Positions 23,618-33,063 of a stretch of 45,127 nt of DNA are shown here, piece by piece (position 1 is the stretch's first letter; each line of letters starts with the position of its first letter). The DNA is taken from contig WQRQ01000009.1 of NCBI GenBank assembly GCA_009786685.1, positions 1 through 45,127 of the forward strand, given 5' to 3'. A model generated the notes under the pieces. It worked only from the letters and a program-made list of their open reading frames with translations. It did not search any database and was not told where the DNA came from. The position numbers and the translations under genes were made by a program. Origin of the DNA: Defluviitaleaceae bacterium (GTDB taxonomy: Bacteria; Bacillota; Clostridia; Lachnospirales; WQUN01).

Positions 23618-23773
23618 AATTTACAGGCGTAAATCCTTATTATTATGTATGTTATCACTATTTACACATTCCCCATCGTGTTTTATTATTTCTTGCAAGC
23701 AAGCAATTTTTTCGCACCAAAACCAAATCAACCACCACCATACGATAACATATGAAAACAAGGGGGATTACTC

Positions 23774-24790
23774 GTGAAAAAGACAGGTATCTGTGTAATA
23801 GGCAGCGGCAGAGCGGGTATGATACATGCAGAAAATTTTGTTAAAAACGTACCACACGCAAAACTCGTGGCTTTGGTTGACCCCGTGGAGCAAACCGCAA
23901 AAGACGCCTGCGCGTCCCTTGGCATAGACACATATTACTTAGATTATAAGCAGGTGCTGGAAGATAAAAATGTTGACGCTGTGGTTATAGTAACCCCTAC
24001 AAAGTTTCACGTAGATATAGCGGTAGATTCTGCAAAAGCAGGCAAGCACATTTTATGCGAAAAACCAATGGCAATGACGGCAGAAGAATGTCAAAAAATG
24101 AACGCCGCAGCCAAAGAGCATAAGGTTATTCTGCAAATAGGCTTTATGCGAAGGTTTGACGCAGGGTTTGTGCAAGCCAAAGAAATCGTAGACTCCGGAG
24201 CAATAGGCGACGTTGTAATGGTACGCTCCAACACACGCGGCCCCAGCATTCCCCAACCTTGGATGTATGACTTGAAAAAATCCAACGGTCCGCTTGCCGA
24301 GGTTAACAGCCATGATATTGACACATTACGCTGGTTTACCGGCAGCGAATTTAAAACGGTTTATGCCATAGGCGGCAATTTCCGTTCGCCGCAGGCGACA
24401 AAAGATTTTCCGGATTTTTATGATAACGTAATTGTAAGTGCGTCCTTTGCAAACGGAATGCAGGGCATGATAGACGGTGCGCAGGGCGTAGGCTACGCTT
24501 ACGATTCTCGGGTAGAGGTGCTGGGCACAAAGGGTTGCGTTTTTATTGGTCGCATAAACGATAACGCCGTACTAACCTGCACAGCCGACACAAAGCACGG
24601 CAACTATCCACTGGTAAGCAGCTGGACAAAATTATTTAAAGAAGCCTATTTAGCGGAGGACATAGCCTTTACGGATTCTATATTAAACGGCAAACCACCC
24701 AGAGCGTCCGGCCACGACGGTGAGATGGCTGTACGGGTAGTAGCGGCAGGCAATTTGTCTATAGCCGAAAAAAGAATAGTAGAGGTGTAA
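23774..24790 (+). CDS. Gfo/Idh/MocA family dehydrogenase (inositol 2-dehydrogenase-like)
   Basis: 338 residues. The Rossmann motif is GICVIGSGRAGMIHAENF, the catalytic-Lys motif is ILCEKPMAMT, and NSHDIDTLRWF supplies the Asp/His of the active site, in the arrangement of myo-inositol 2-dehydrogenase. It oxidizes a hydroxyl of a cyclic polyol or sugar with NAD(P). GTG start at 23774 behind an AAGGGGGA ribosome-binding site. It is first in the plus operon and is followed after 2 nt by the alcohol dehydrogenase gene. The call IolG is possible but other iol genes are absent. Confidence 0.88.
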   Translation: MKKTGICVIGSGRAGMIHAENFVKNVPHAKLVALVDPVEQTAKDACASLGIDTYYLDYKQVLEDKNVDAVVIVTPTKFHVDIAVDSAKAGKHILCEKPMAMTAEECQKMNAAAKEHKVILQIGFMRRFDAGFVQAKEIVDSGAIGDVVMVRSNTRGPSIPQPWMYDLKKSNGPLAEVNSHDIDTLRWFTGSEFKTVYAIGGNFRSPQATKDFPDFYDNVIVSASFANGMQGMIDGAQGVGYAYDSRVEVLGTKGCVFIGRINDNAVLTCTADTKHGNYPLVSSWTKLFKEAYLAEDIAFTDSILNGKPPRASGHDGEMAVRVVAAGNLSIAEKRIVEV

Positions 24791-24792
24791 AA

Positions 24793-25842
24793 ATGAAAAA
24801 GATGCTAGCCGCCAGATTATATGGAAAAGAAGATATACGCTTGGAAGAAGTACCCATACCGGAAATTAACGAAAACGAAATCCTGTTAAAAGTAAAAGCT
24901 GCTTCGATATGCGGCACAGACCTCCGTATGTATAAAAACGGACTAGACGGTGTAAATGAAAACAACCCACGCATACTGTGCCATGAGTTTGCCGGTACGA
25001 TAGAGCAGATTGGTAAAAACGTAATGGGCTACACCATAGGCCAACGCGCAACCGTAGCACCAAACATAGGCTGCGGAATATGCGACTTATGTGTTTCCGG
25101 GCAAAGCCATCATTGTAGTAAACTCACCGCTATCGGCATACATTTAGACGGCGGCTTTGCGGAATATGTAAAAGTTCCCGCTATCGCGGTAACGCTGGGT
25201 AATGTTACCCCAATAGCAGACAGTGTCAGCTACGTAGCCGCCGCTTCTAACGAAGCATTATCTTGTGCATACAGCGCGTTTGAGCGGTACATGGTTAACC
25301 CCGGTGAAACCGTAGTTATAGTAGGCGCGGGTGCTATCGGTTTAATGCACGCAAAGTTAGCAAAAATGGCAGGCGCAGCAAAAATTATATTAAACGATAT
25401 TTCGGAAGAAAGGCTACGCGAATGCGCCGCTATAGCTCCATACATTATTACAATAAAAGACGACCTCGTTAACCGCATAAACCAAGAAACAAACGGTGCG
25501 GGCGCAAATGTGGTAATTACGGCATGTAGTGCTGCGCAGGCTCAGTACGAGTCGTTTAATCTTGCAGGCTTGGATGGTCGCGTAAACTTCTTTGGCGGCT
25601 TGCCAAAGGGCAAAGAACATGTAGAGCTAGACACAAACATCATCCACTATAAGCAATTGACAGTTACAGGCACTACCCGTTCTTCCCATGAGCAGTATCG
25701 TCGCACCCTGCAATTTATAGCGGCAGGATTGTTGGACGTAGATTCACTTATTACGCATAAGTATCCCCTTGACCAAATAATAACCGCTCTGGAAAACGCG
25801 ATAAAAACAGTTGGCTTGCGCCACGCCATAATATTTGACTAG
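24793..25842 (+). CDS. Zinc-dependent medium-chain polyol/alcohol dehydrogenase
   Basis: 349 residues. Catalytic zinc ligands are in ASICGTDLRMY and ILCHEFAGTIEQIG (Cys replaces the usual Gly before His-Glu). The structural zinc loop CGICDLCVSGQSHHC has all four Cys. The nucleotide site is VVIVGAGAIGLMHAKLA. Sorbitol and L-threonine dehydrogenases are close relatives. It is tightly coupled to the Gfo/Idh gene and probably performs a second oxidation or reduction on the same substrate. Confidence 0.9.
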   Translation: MKKMLAARLYGKEDIRLEEVPIPEINENEILLKVKAASICGTDLRMYKNGLDGVNENNPRILCHEFAGTIEQIGKNVMGYTIGQRATVAPNIGCGICDLCVSGQSHHCSKLTAIGIHLDGGFAEYVKVPAIAVTLGNVTPIADSVSYVAAASNEALSCAYSAFERYMVNPGETVVIVGAGAIGLMHAKLAKMAGAAKIILNDISEERLRECAAIAPYIITIKDDLVNRINQETNGAGANVVITACSAAQAQYESFNLAGLDGRVNFFGGLPKGKEHVELDTNIIHYKQLTVTGTTRSSHEQYRRTLQFIAAGLLDVDSLITHKYPLDQIITALENAIKTVGLRHAIIFD

Positions 25843-25854
25843 AGGGTGCATATT

Positions 25855-26637
25855 ATGAAATTATCACCGCTTTTTGCAGAAGAGCGTAGGCACGAAATCG
25901 CAAAGCTACTAAGCGATAACGCAAAATTGCTTACGCCGTCGTTATGCAAAACTTTCGATGTATCCCCCGCGACAATCCGAAACGACCTGCGCACCCTTGA
26001 GCGGGAAGGGATACTAAAGCGCACACATGGTGGCGCAATACCTGCCGGTAAAACCGCCTACGAGTTAATAGGCAAAAGCAAAGAAGTAGAATGCATAGAA
26101 GAAAAACGCAAAATCGCCATGTTTGCAGAAACGCTGGTAGAAGACGGCGACACAATAGTGTTAGACACAGGCACTACCACAATGGAACTGGCAAAACTCT
26201 TAACCGACAAAGAAAACCTAACCGTAGTAACCAGCGACATAAAAATCGCGCTTTACTTGGAAGAAAATTCTTCCGCAAACATATATCTTTTGGGTGGCAT
26301 GATAAGGCGTAACTTCCACTGTGCCATGGGTGCGGAAACGATTAATCAGCTAAAAGGCCTAAGTACAGACAAGGCATTTATAGCAGTAAACGCGCTTAGC
26401 GTAGAAAAAGGATTTACCACCCCCTCTATTGAGCTTGCTAATGTAAAGGCTGCCATGGTGGCCACCGGTGCTACGGCTGTTTTTCTGGCAGATTCTCAAA
26501 AGCTAAACCGCGCCAGCTTTGCACAAATCGTAAGCTTGGACAAAGCCCACATTATAGTAACAGATTCAAAGGCGGACAGAAATTTTATTAACAGGTTAAA
26601 GTCCGAAAACAAGCACCTGGAAGTAGTAGCTGTCTAA
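25855..26637 (+). CDS. DeoR-family transcriptional repressor
   Basis: 260 residues. The N-terminal helix-turn-helix LLTPSLCKTFDVSPATIRND and LRTLEREGILKRTHGGA is the DeoR signature. The C-terminal DeoRC domain has DTGTTTMELAKLL, VVTSDIKIALYL and LLGGMIRRNFHC, which sense a phosphorylated sugar in characterized members. ATG at 25855 with GAGGG upstream is preferred over an in-frame GTG at 25846. Its place inside the plus operon indicates autoregulation and control of the divergent arm through the 23434-23451 repeat. Confidence 0.93.
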   Translation: MKLSPLFAEERRHEIAKLLSDNAKLLTPSLCKTFDVSPATIRNDLRTLEREGILKRTHGGAIPAGKTAYELIGKSKEVECIEEKRKIAMFAETLVEDGDTIVLDTGTTTMELAKLLTDKENLTVVTSDIKIALYLEENSSANIYLLGGMIRRNFHCAMGAETINQLKGLSTDKAFIAVNALSVEKGFTTPSIELANVKAAMVATGATAVFLADSQKLNRASFAQIVSLDKAHIIVTDSKADRNFINRLKSENKHLEVVAV

Positions 26638-26648
26638 CTTGTATTTTA

Positions 26649-26677
26649 CGCTATATATAGGAAAATCCTTGATAGCG
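26649..26677 (+). other. Short hairpin before the substrate-binding protein gene
   Basis: CGCTAT (26649-26654) pairs with ATAGCG (26672-26677) in the 84-bp gap after the DeoR gene. It may mark a processing point; no T-tract follows. Confidence 0.3.
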
Positions 26678-26721
26678 AAAAATAAAAAATCTTTGGAAAG
26701 TAATGAGAGGAGAAACATCAA

Positions 26722-27855
26722 ATGAAAAAGAACCTTCTTAAAGTGCTATGCTTTGCACTAATGTTTACCATGTTGCTGGGTCTGACAGCATGTGGTAACG
26801 ACGACGCGGACGACGGCACCGTAACCGTACGTATTGGCTGGACACCACCCGACGTTACAGGCGTATTTGCTACAGTTACACAGTTTATGGAGGCAGCAAT
26901 TGCTTCTGCCGCTCCATATGGTATCAACATCGAAATAGTAGAACGTCCACCCACAGACCACGCCGGTGTAGCCGAGCAAATTGCAGTTATTGAAAACTTC
27001 ATACTGCAAGAGGTAGACGCTATCATGGTTTCGCCTACGGACGTAGACGGTGTTACACCTGTACTGCGCGAGGTAAACCAAGCCGGTATACCACTGCTTA
27101 TGGTTAACATGATGTCGGAAATAGCCGGCGTTAACGTAACCAGCTTTGTAGGCTTTGATAACCGCATAGCCGCAGAAGTAACAGGCTGGTCTGCGATAAA
27201 CGCATTAGGCGGTCCGGGTCCGTTGCCGCAGGCAGCAGGCGGTGCCATGAGCGTACCCGCGAGCGAACATCTTAACGTACACTGGTGGCGTGACCTTTAC
27301 TCCGGTTTCGACAAAAACTCTATCAGCGGTAATGTTGCCATAATCGAAGGTATTCACGGCGACTATTTCTCTAATGCTCGTAACGCCGGATTCTTGGATG
27401 TTATAAACCAGTTCCCTAACATTAACGTATTAACAATTCTGCCCGGCGACTGGAACAGAGCGCGCTCCGTAGAGCAAGCAGAAAATATTCTGCATATGTT
27501 TGGCCCCGGTGAAATCGACGCTATCTTTGCACCCAGCTCCGAAATGGGTTTTGGCGCACGCATAGCCATAGAAAGTGCCGGCCGCGAAGAAGTTCTTGTG
27601 CTTACACACGGCGGTACAATGGAGTCCGGCGATTGGATACGTGACCAACGCCTACTTGTAGATACATGGCATGGTTTCCCGGACTGGGGTTGGTATGGTG
27701 TAAAATTTGCTGTTATGTCTGCATTTGGACAGGATGTTCCATATATGTTTGACATAGGCTCTCGTACACAATGGTACGGCAATGCCGATATGTTCTTCCC
27801 CAACGTGCAACTCGCGCCTATCCCATGGCAAGAAATTTTGGACAACAGAAGATAG
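26722..27855 (+). CDS. Sugar ABC transporter substrate-binding lipoprotein (RbsB-like)
   Basis: 377 residues. A lipoprotein signal ends in the lipobox LTAC with Cys24. After an acidic linker comes a type I periplasmic-binding fold: VTVRIGWTPPDVTGVF, LQEVDAIMVSPTDVDGVTP, IPLLMVNMM and DAIFAPSSEMGFGARIA. It captures the substrate outside the cell and delivers it to the permease encoded two genes on. ATG with GAGAGGAGA upstream. No family member with a known ligand is recognisable by eye. Confidence 0.9.
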   Translation: MKKNLLKVLCFALMFTMLLGLTACGNDDADDGTVTVRIGWTPPDVTGVFATVTQFMEAAIASAAPYGINIEIVERPPTDHAGVAEQIAVIENFILQEVDAIMVSPTDVDGVTPVLREVNQAGIPLLMVNMMSEIAGVNVTSFVGFDNRIAAEVTGWSAINALGGPGPLPQAAGGAMSVPASEHLNVHWWRDLYSGFDKNSISGNVAIIEGIHGDYFSNARNAGFLDVINQFPNINVLTILPGDWNRARSVEQAENILHMFGPGEIDAIFAPSSEMGFGARIAIESAGREEVLVLTHGGTMESGDWIRDQRLLVDTWHGFPDWGWYGVKFAVMSAFGQDVPYMFDIGSRTQWYGNADMFFPNVQLAPIPWQEILDNRR

Positions 27856-27877
27856 TAATAATTTTAAAAAATTAAAT

Positions 27878-27912
27878 CGTGGGGGCACTTTATAAGGGGG
27901 GAAGCCCCCACG
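27878..27912 (+). other. Strong intergenic hairpin between binding-protein and ATPase genes
   Basis: CGTGGGGGC (27878-27886) pairs perfectly with GCCCCCACG (27904-27912). It follows the abundant lipoprotein gene and precedes the ATPase ribosome-binding site, a place where mRNA-stabilising hairpins set uneven expression in transporter operons. No T-tract follows. Confidence 0.6.
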
Positions 27913-27937
27913 GTTATAATTTTAAAGAGGTGAGGAC

Positions 27938-29431
27938 ATGAGCGAATATATTCTTGAGATGAAGAATATCACCAAGGGCTTTTATGGCACGATAGTTCTG
28001 CGAGACGTTAACTTTGGTGTAAAACCGGGTGAGGTGCATGTTTTACTTGGAGAAAATGGTGCAGGTAAGTCTACGCTTATGAAAATCCTTTCCGGCGTAC
28101 ATAAACCGGATGGCGGCGAAATTGTAATAGAAGGCGAGAGCAGACGCATACGAGAGCCGGTGCATTCATTACGGCTGGGTATAGGCATGGTTTATCAAGA
28201 GCTTTCCCTCGCGCCTAATTTAAGTGTGTTAGAAAATATTTGGCTGGGCAATTTGCCCACAAAGGCAGGCTTTTTTGTAGACTGGAAAAAAGCAAAAGAA
28301 GAAACGGAAAAGGTTTTTTCACAGTTGGGCATTCCTGTAAATGTGCTGCGCAAGGTATCCCATTACGATTTGGGGTTGCAGCAGCTTGTAGAAATTTTCC
28401 GCGTTGTTTCCCAAAAAGCTAAATTAATTATTTTAGACGAGCCCACGAGTACCCTTTCCGAAATAGAGGTTAAAAAGCTGTTTGAAACCATTAATCTGCT
28501 GCGCGACCAAGGTATTTCCTTCATATATATTACTCATAAGCTGGACGAGGTTTTTGAAATAGGCGACAGAGTAACGGTTTTGCGCGATGGCCAGGTAATC
28601 GGTGATACCATGGAAAACGTAAAAGAGCTAACCAAGGACGACTTGATAAAACGTATGGTAGGCAGAACCCTCGACGAGCAATATCCAAAAGAAGTTGCCG
28701 TAACAGAAGAAGTTTTGCTTGAGGTTAAAGACCTCTCCGACGGTGAGTATTTTAACAATGTTTCGTTTAACATAAGAAAAGGCGAGGTGCTGGGTGTAGC
28801 GGGGTTGGTCGGTGCAGGAAACAGTGAGTTGGCGCAGGCTATATTTGGGCTACGCAAAATAAAAAACGGCACTATACGGCTAAACAGCAGCGAATACAAC
28901 ATAAGCAGCCCCGTAGACGCCATATCACGAAACGTAGGGTTATTGACACAGGACCGCAAGGACGGGTTATTGCAACATATGCCAATATACGTAAATGTAA
29001 GCGTGGCGCAAAAGAATGAAATGAGCAAGCTAGGGTTTAGGCTTCGCAAAAAAGAAAAAGCGCAGGCACGTGATTATATAGACAAGCTAAAGGTAGAAAC
29101 AACATCGGAAAACAAACTGGTGCGTAACCTAAGCGGCGGAAATCAACAAAAAATAGCCGTAGCAAAATGGATATGCAACGGCACAACCTTGTTCATAATG
29201 GACGACCCTACCCGTGGTGTAGACGTAGGCGCGAAGGTGGAAATATACAAAATAATAAACGAGCTAACTGCAAAGGGATACGGCGTGTTAATGATATCTT
29301 CCGATATGCCGGAGCTATTAGCCATGTCGGATACCATTATGGTAATGAAAAAGGGGGAAGTTACTGCAATTTTACCGGCAAGCGAGTGTACGCAAGAAAT
29401 AATTTTTGAAAAAGCAGCGGGGAGTGACTAA
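27938..29431 (+). CDS. Sugar ABC transporter ATP-binding protein, two fused domains (RbsA/MglA-like)
   Basis: 497 residues, standard for the CUT2 family. Domain 1 has LLGENGAGKSTLMKILSG (Walker A), LIILDEPTSTLSE (Walker B) and FIYITHKLDEVFEIGDR. Domain 2 begins near residue 265 with GVAGLVGAGNSELAQ, where the P-loop is degenerate as usual in this family, and has NLSGGNQQKIAVAKWI and LFIMDDPTRGVDVGAK. ATG behind AGAGGTGAGG. It powers the ribose-type importer with the single permease next to it. Confidence 0.94.
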   Translation: MSEYILEMKNITKGFYGTIVLRDVNFGVKPGEVHVLLGENGAGKSTLMKILSGVHKPDGGEIVIEGESRRIREPVHSLRLGIGMVYQELSLAPNLSVLENIWLGNLPTKAGFFVDWKKAKEETEKVFSQLGIPVNVLRKVSHYDLGLQQLVEIFRVVSQKAKLIILDEPTSTLSEIEVKKLFETINLLRDQGISFIYITHKLDEVFEIGDRVTVLRDGQVIGDTMENVKELTKDDLIKRMVGRTLDEQYPKEVAVTEEVLLEVKDLSDGEYFNNVSFNIRKGEVLGVAGLVGAGNSELAQAIFGLRKIKNGTIRLNSSEYNISSPVDAISRNVGLLTQDRKDGLLQHMPIYVNVSVAQKNEMSKLGFRLRKKEKAQARDYIDKLKVETTSENKLVRNLSGGNQQKIAVAKWICNGTTLFIMDDPTRGVDVGAKVEIYKIINELTAKGYGVLMISSDMPELLAMSDTIMVMKKGEVTAILPASECTQEIIFEKAAGSD

Positions 29432-29432
29432 A

Positions 29433-30392
29433 ATGAAAGATAAAGCAAATGCAGTATCTGTTGGTGTGTTAATTCAGAGGTTTAGCCCAATATTCATTTT
29501 AATTGTGCTAATAATTTTTATGAGCTTGGCTAACGACAGATTTTTTCAGGTAGCAAACTTTATTAATATTTTTCGACAAATAGCTATACTCGGAGTAGTT
29601 TCCATGGGTATGACGCTGGTAATCTTAACCGGGGGTATAGACCTTTCTGTAGGGCCTATGATGGCAGTTAGTGCCGCTATCATGGGGGTAGCGGCTACCC
29701 AATGGGGTATTGCTCCCGTCCCTGCGGTGGCCTTGGGCTTGGCCGCAGGTACAGTGCTTGGCGTTATTAACGGGATGGTTATTACAAAAGGGCAGATACA
29801 GCCGTTTATAGCCACGCTGGGTATGATGGTGGCGGCGCGGGGGGTTGTGCTTTTGCTTACGGGCGGGCTTGCCGTGCGTGGCATTCCCGAGCCTATGCTT
29901 ACCATAGGCAGCCGTTTTGTAGGCAGGATTCCGCAGAGCGCGTTTGTACTGGTGGCTGTTGCTGTCGTGGCTTGGATATTGCTTAACAAAACAACCTTTG
30001 GGCGTAACATCATGGCAATAGGCGGCAACTCCGAGGCGTCCCGTACATCCGGTATCAGGGTTGACCGTGTTAAAATTATCGTTTATGCAATATGCGGATT
30101 CTTTTGCGCTATTGCCGGCTTCTTGTATATGGGTCGTGTAAACTCGGTGCCTCCTCTTATGGCAAGCGGCATGGAACTGCAAGCCATTACCGCCGTTGCA
30201 CTGGGCGGCACAAGCCTTTCCGGCGGTAACGGCAGCATAATGGGTACAGTAATAGGCGTAATCACCATAGGCGTGCTAAACAACGGACTTAACCTTATGA
30301 ATGTTTCTGCCGCGTGGCAGCAGGTTATACTCGGTATTATGATAACCATTGTTGTAATACTGGATTCTTGGAGAAAGCGCAAATTTGACTAA
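29433..30392 (+). CDS. Sugar ABC transporter permease (RbsC-like)
   Basis: 319 residues with about 8-10 hydrophobic segments, for example FIFIVLIIF-like helix at the start (PIFILIVLIIFMSLA) and MGMTLVILTGGIDLSVGPMM, the hallmark of CUT2 permeases. NSVPPLMASGMELQAITAVA and LGGTSLSGGNGSIMG carry the ATPase-coupling EAA-like loop. ATG at 29433, one base after the ATPase stop, with GGGGAG 8 nt upstream. It probably forms a homodimeric channel. Confidence 0.92.
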   Translation: MKDKANAVSVGVLIQRFSPIFILIVLIIFMSLANDRFFQVANFINIFRQIAILGVVSMGMTLVILTGGIDLSVGPMMAVSAAIMGVAATQWGIAPVPAVALGLAAGTVLGVINGMVITKGQIQPFIATLGMMVAARGVVLLLTGGLAVRGIPEPMLTIGSRFVGRIPQSAFVLVAVAVVAWILLNKTTFGRNIMAIGGNSEASRTSGIRVDRVKIIVYAICGFFCAIAGFLYMGRVNSVPPLMASGMELQAITAVALGGTSLSGGNGSIMGTVIGVITIGVLNNGLNLMNVSAAWQQVILGIMITIVVILDSWRKRKFD

Positions 30393-30408
30393 ATGCCGGG
30401 AGGTTACT

Positions 30409-31173
30409 ATGGACAATAATTTACGGCTCAATAATAAAGTAGCGGTCATAACAGGTGGAGCGTCGGGCATTGGCAAAGAAATTGCGATGTTATTTTCTGC
30501 CCATGGTGCAAAAGTCGCGCTTGTTGACTTGGACGAAAGTAAGCTAAACGAAGTAAAAAATGCCATTGGCAAAAATGCCGAAATATTTTGTACGGACATC
30601 ACCGACGAGGACAGCGTAAAAAGCACGGTTAATAAAATAGAAGCCACCTTTGGTAAGCTGGATATTTTAATAAACTGTGCAGGAATATACGCCGCCGGTA
30701 AAATTACAGAAACCAACTACGCAGACTGGAATAAGATTTTAAACGTAAACCTTAACGGTGCGTTCTTATGTAGCAAATATGCTATAGAAGCCATGTTAAA
30801 AAACAAAAAAGGCGCGGTTGTAAATGTGGCGTCTGAGGCAGGGCTGGCTGCCATAGCAGGGCAGGTGGCATACAATGTGTCTAAGGCGGCGATGGTATCG
30901 CTTTCCAATTGTATGGCGGTGGATTATGCCACATTTGGTATACGCGTAAACTGCGTTTGCCCCGGGCGAATCTTAACCCCGCTGGTGCAGCACATTATCG
31001 ATAGCTCCGATAATCCCGAAGAAACCTTTAACGTCCTAAGCCATGACCGCCCGCTTATGCGAATGGGTACAACCGGTGATATCGCGTATGCCTGTTTACA
31101 TTTTTCGGACGACAGTATGCCGTATGCTACAGGCAGTGTAATGTCTGTAGATGGTGGATACACGGCGCGTTAA
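30409..31173 (+). CDS. Short-chain dehydrogenase/reductase
   Basis: 254 residues, classical SDR. The cofactor motif is ITGGASGIGKEIA, NNAG appears as INCAGIY, the catalytic Ser lies in VNVASEAGL and Tyr-Lys in AYNVSKAAM. C-terminal YATGSVMSVDGGYTA is typical. It starts at the ATG at 30409 behind GGGAGG; a longer frame overlapping the permease is rejected. As the last gene of the plus operon it adds another NAD(P)-dependent step. It ends overlapping the convergent hypothetical gene by 4 nt. Confidence 0.93.
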   Translation: MDNNLRLNNKVAVITGGASGIGKEIAMLFSAHGAKVALVDLDESKLNEVKNAIGKNAEIFCTDITDEDSVKSTVNKIEATFGKLDILINCAGIYAAGKITETNYADWNKILNVNLNGAFLCSKYAIEAMLKNKKGAVVNVASEAGLAAIAGQVAYNVSKAAMVSLSNCMAVDYATFGIRVNCVCPGRILTPLVQHIIDSSDNPEETFNVLSHDRPLMRMGTTGDIAYACLHFSDDSMPYATGSVMSVDGGYTAR

Positions 31174-31745
31174 TTTTTTTGTTGCTTGTACTCGAAGGTT
31201 AACCCGTCCTTCAGTCGAATAATCAAACTGTCCCCCGACTGCGAAAACATCAGATTATCGAACCGTAGCTGTTCGCACGGCTCGATTAATACAACGTTGT
31301 CGGGGCTGATGGTAAAATCGCCATGCAAAATGCCATTGTCTCCGTCACCGTCAAATTCATTTGTTTCGAAGGAGCCGTCCTCGTTAAATACATAGTAAAA
31401 ATTACGCTCGTCGCATTGCCATTTTCCCAGTAGCTTGGCTTTTATTGCCGCCGCGCCTACGCCGATAAACAACCCGCCGCCGATTAAGCTGGACAGAGCT
31501 ATCGCAAAGGTATCTGCGGATACCTCGGGCATTTTGGCTTCGGGCTTGGGGGCGTAGCCTGCCGCCGCGTTGCGTTTGCGGACTTCTTCATTATATAGGC
31601 GCACGCATTCTTCCAGCAGCTTTTTATGGGGTGGGCTGTTTATGCTGTCCAGTTTATTTTTTAGGTTAACGATAAATTCTTTTTTCTGTGCAAAGCTTAA
31701 TCCCGCATAATGCTTGCGAAGCTCGTTGATATCATTGTTCTGCAT
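31170..31745 (-). CDS. Hypothetical protein with lipocalin-like C-terminal part
   Basis: 191 residues. An N-terminal charged helical part (EFIVNLKNKLDSINSPPHK, LLEECVRLYNEEVRKR) is followed by a short hydrophobic Gly/Ala segment ALSSLIGGGLFIGVGAAA (about residues 82-100), possibly membrane-associated. The C-terminal third, LLGKWQCDERNFYYVFNEDG then NGILHGDFTI and LTFEYKQQ, resembles small beta-barrel lipocalin-like domains with a GxW opening. It overlaps the MFS gene by 14 nt and is last in the recA operon. No family is recognised with confidence. Confidence 0.65.
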   Translation of the reverse strand: MQNNDINELRKHYAGLSFAQKKEFIVNLKNKLDSINSPPHKKLLEECVRLYNEEVRKRNAAAGYAPKPEAKMPEVSADTFAIALSSLIGGGLFIGVGAAAIKAKLLGKWQCDERNFYYVFNEDGSFETNEFDGDGDNGILHGDFTISPDNVVLIEPCEQLRFDNLMFSQSGDSLIIRLKDGLTFEYKQQKN

Positions 31746-33063
31746 TGGCCGCCCTCACTTTCTCTGCGCGGTTTACATAAAGAAGCCAAAACCCCGCCGC
31801 AACAAATCTTAACACAAAAAACACCGCAAATGCATAAATCAATGCCTGTCGGTCGCCGCCAAGCCCACGATAAAGAGCGACGCCCACCACAGGCATAACC
31901 GCATTGCTAAGCGTAATAAGCATGGTATAAACAGAAATCGAAAAACTGCGGTACTCCTCGTCCACGACTTTTAGCAGGCATTGGAAAAGATTAAGCGTGA
32001 TATTGGCAAAAGCCATCTGCCCTGCCGCGTGTATAAGCAAAAACACGGCAATTCCAATGCCGCCATGGGGAATACTCACCCCAACGATAATCGCAAGCGG
32101 GCTAAACGCCAGCCCAACCATACCATAGGTAAGAGGCCGCTCCACGCCTTGCTTTACGTTGTTTCTGCTCCAGCGTTTAAGCGTCAAAAGCTGCGTAATC
32201 ATCGCGCCTACGGGGGTGAGGCTAAGCAGCACCTCGTTCATGCCCAAGTAATTTCGCTGGCCGATAAAAAACAAGGTCCAGTCTGCGTGCCATGTCATAT
32301 GAAAAAACAAAATTGTGATACAAAAATAAATATACAGCTTATTTTTGGAAAGCCGCCTTGCCGCCGTTTTTATTTCCGCAAAAGAAATCCGTTTTGGCTC
32401 CGAAGGCTTAACCGCCTTTATCTTCCTAAAGTGAATCGCATTTGAAATAAGCATAACCGCTGCGATTACATAAAAAACCTGGTGCGCCGCGATTTTGCCT
32501 TCGTCGCTTACAATCGCCGTAAGAATCGCACCTACGCTAAGCGGCACAACCAGCGACACAATCATAGTCATGCGTGCGCGGAAGGTGAGTACATTGTTAC
32601 GGTTTTCGCGTACGCCTTCTATCCACGCTCCTTCCGGTATAACCTCGGGGAAATATGATTGCCATGAGAGATTGTACATTCCCACAGAAACGGTGGCGAG
32701 AGACAAAAATCCGATAAAAAAATAAACCATATGTACAGGCAAAAAAGCGGCACTGCCCGCCGTAGCGTAAAACACACCCGCCATTACCAAGGCAACTGTA
32801 AGCATACGACGTTTATTGCTTAGGCTGTCGGCAAACAAGCCCATGGGTATGAGTAACAAAAGGCTTAACATCTGCGGCATAAATTGTAGCATACTAAGCT
32901 GGAAGTCGTTAGCCCCCAGGCGTTGTGCAAATAAATTATTATTATTTGCCGCCATGGAGACCGCGCCCAGCGTTAGTATGCCGTCAATGCCGTATTTTAC
33001 CGTAATCGGCTGTGTCTGTATAAAACTGCGGGCATTACGTACCGCTATACTAAAGCGTCTCAA
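31732..33063 (-). CDS. MFS transporter
   Basis: 443 residues with about 12 hydrophobic helices in two halves separated by a basic loop (RKIKAVKPSEPKRISFAEIK, near residue 215). The MFS loop 2-3 motif is present as GLFADSLSNKRRMLTV. The substrate is unknown. TTG at 33063 overlaps the prs stop by 14 nt and has only a weak ribosome-binding site, so coupling to prs translation is likely and the exact start is uncertain. Confidence 0.82.
   Translation of the reverse strand: MRRFSIAVRNARSFIQTQPITVKYGIDGILTLGAVSMAANNNNLFAQRLGANDFQLSMLQFMPQMLSLLLLIPMGLFADSLSNKRRMLTVALVMAGVFYATAGSAAFLPVHMVYFFIGFLSLATVSVGMYNLSWQSYFPEVIPEGAWIEGVRENRNNVLTFRARMTMIVSLVVPLSVGAILTAIVSDEGKIAAHQVFYVIAAVMLISNAIHFRKIKAVKPSEPKRISFAEIKTAARRLSKNKLYIYFCITILFFHMTWHADWTLFFIGQRNYLGMNEVLLSLTPVGAMITQLLTLKRWSRNNVKQGVERPLTYGMVGLAFSPLAIIVGVSIPHGGIGIAVFLLIHAAGQMAFANITLNLFQCLLKVVDEEYRSFSISVYTMLITLSNAVMPVVGVALYRGLGGDRQALIYAFAVFFVLRFVAAGFWLLYVNRAEKVRAANAEQ

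Larger units (their letters stand above)
23383..23773. other. 391-bp divergent control region of the catabolic cluster
   Basis: No gene. It holds the minus-strand promoter (23472-23501), a direct-repeat operator candidate (23434-23451), a weaker plus-strand promoter candidate (23531-23558) and a 14-bp palindrome TGTGATATATCACA (23604-23617). The plus-strand leader of about 210 nt is unusually long. Confidence 0.6.
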
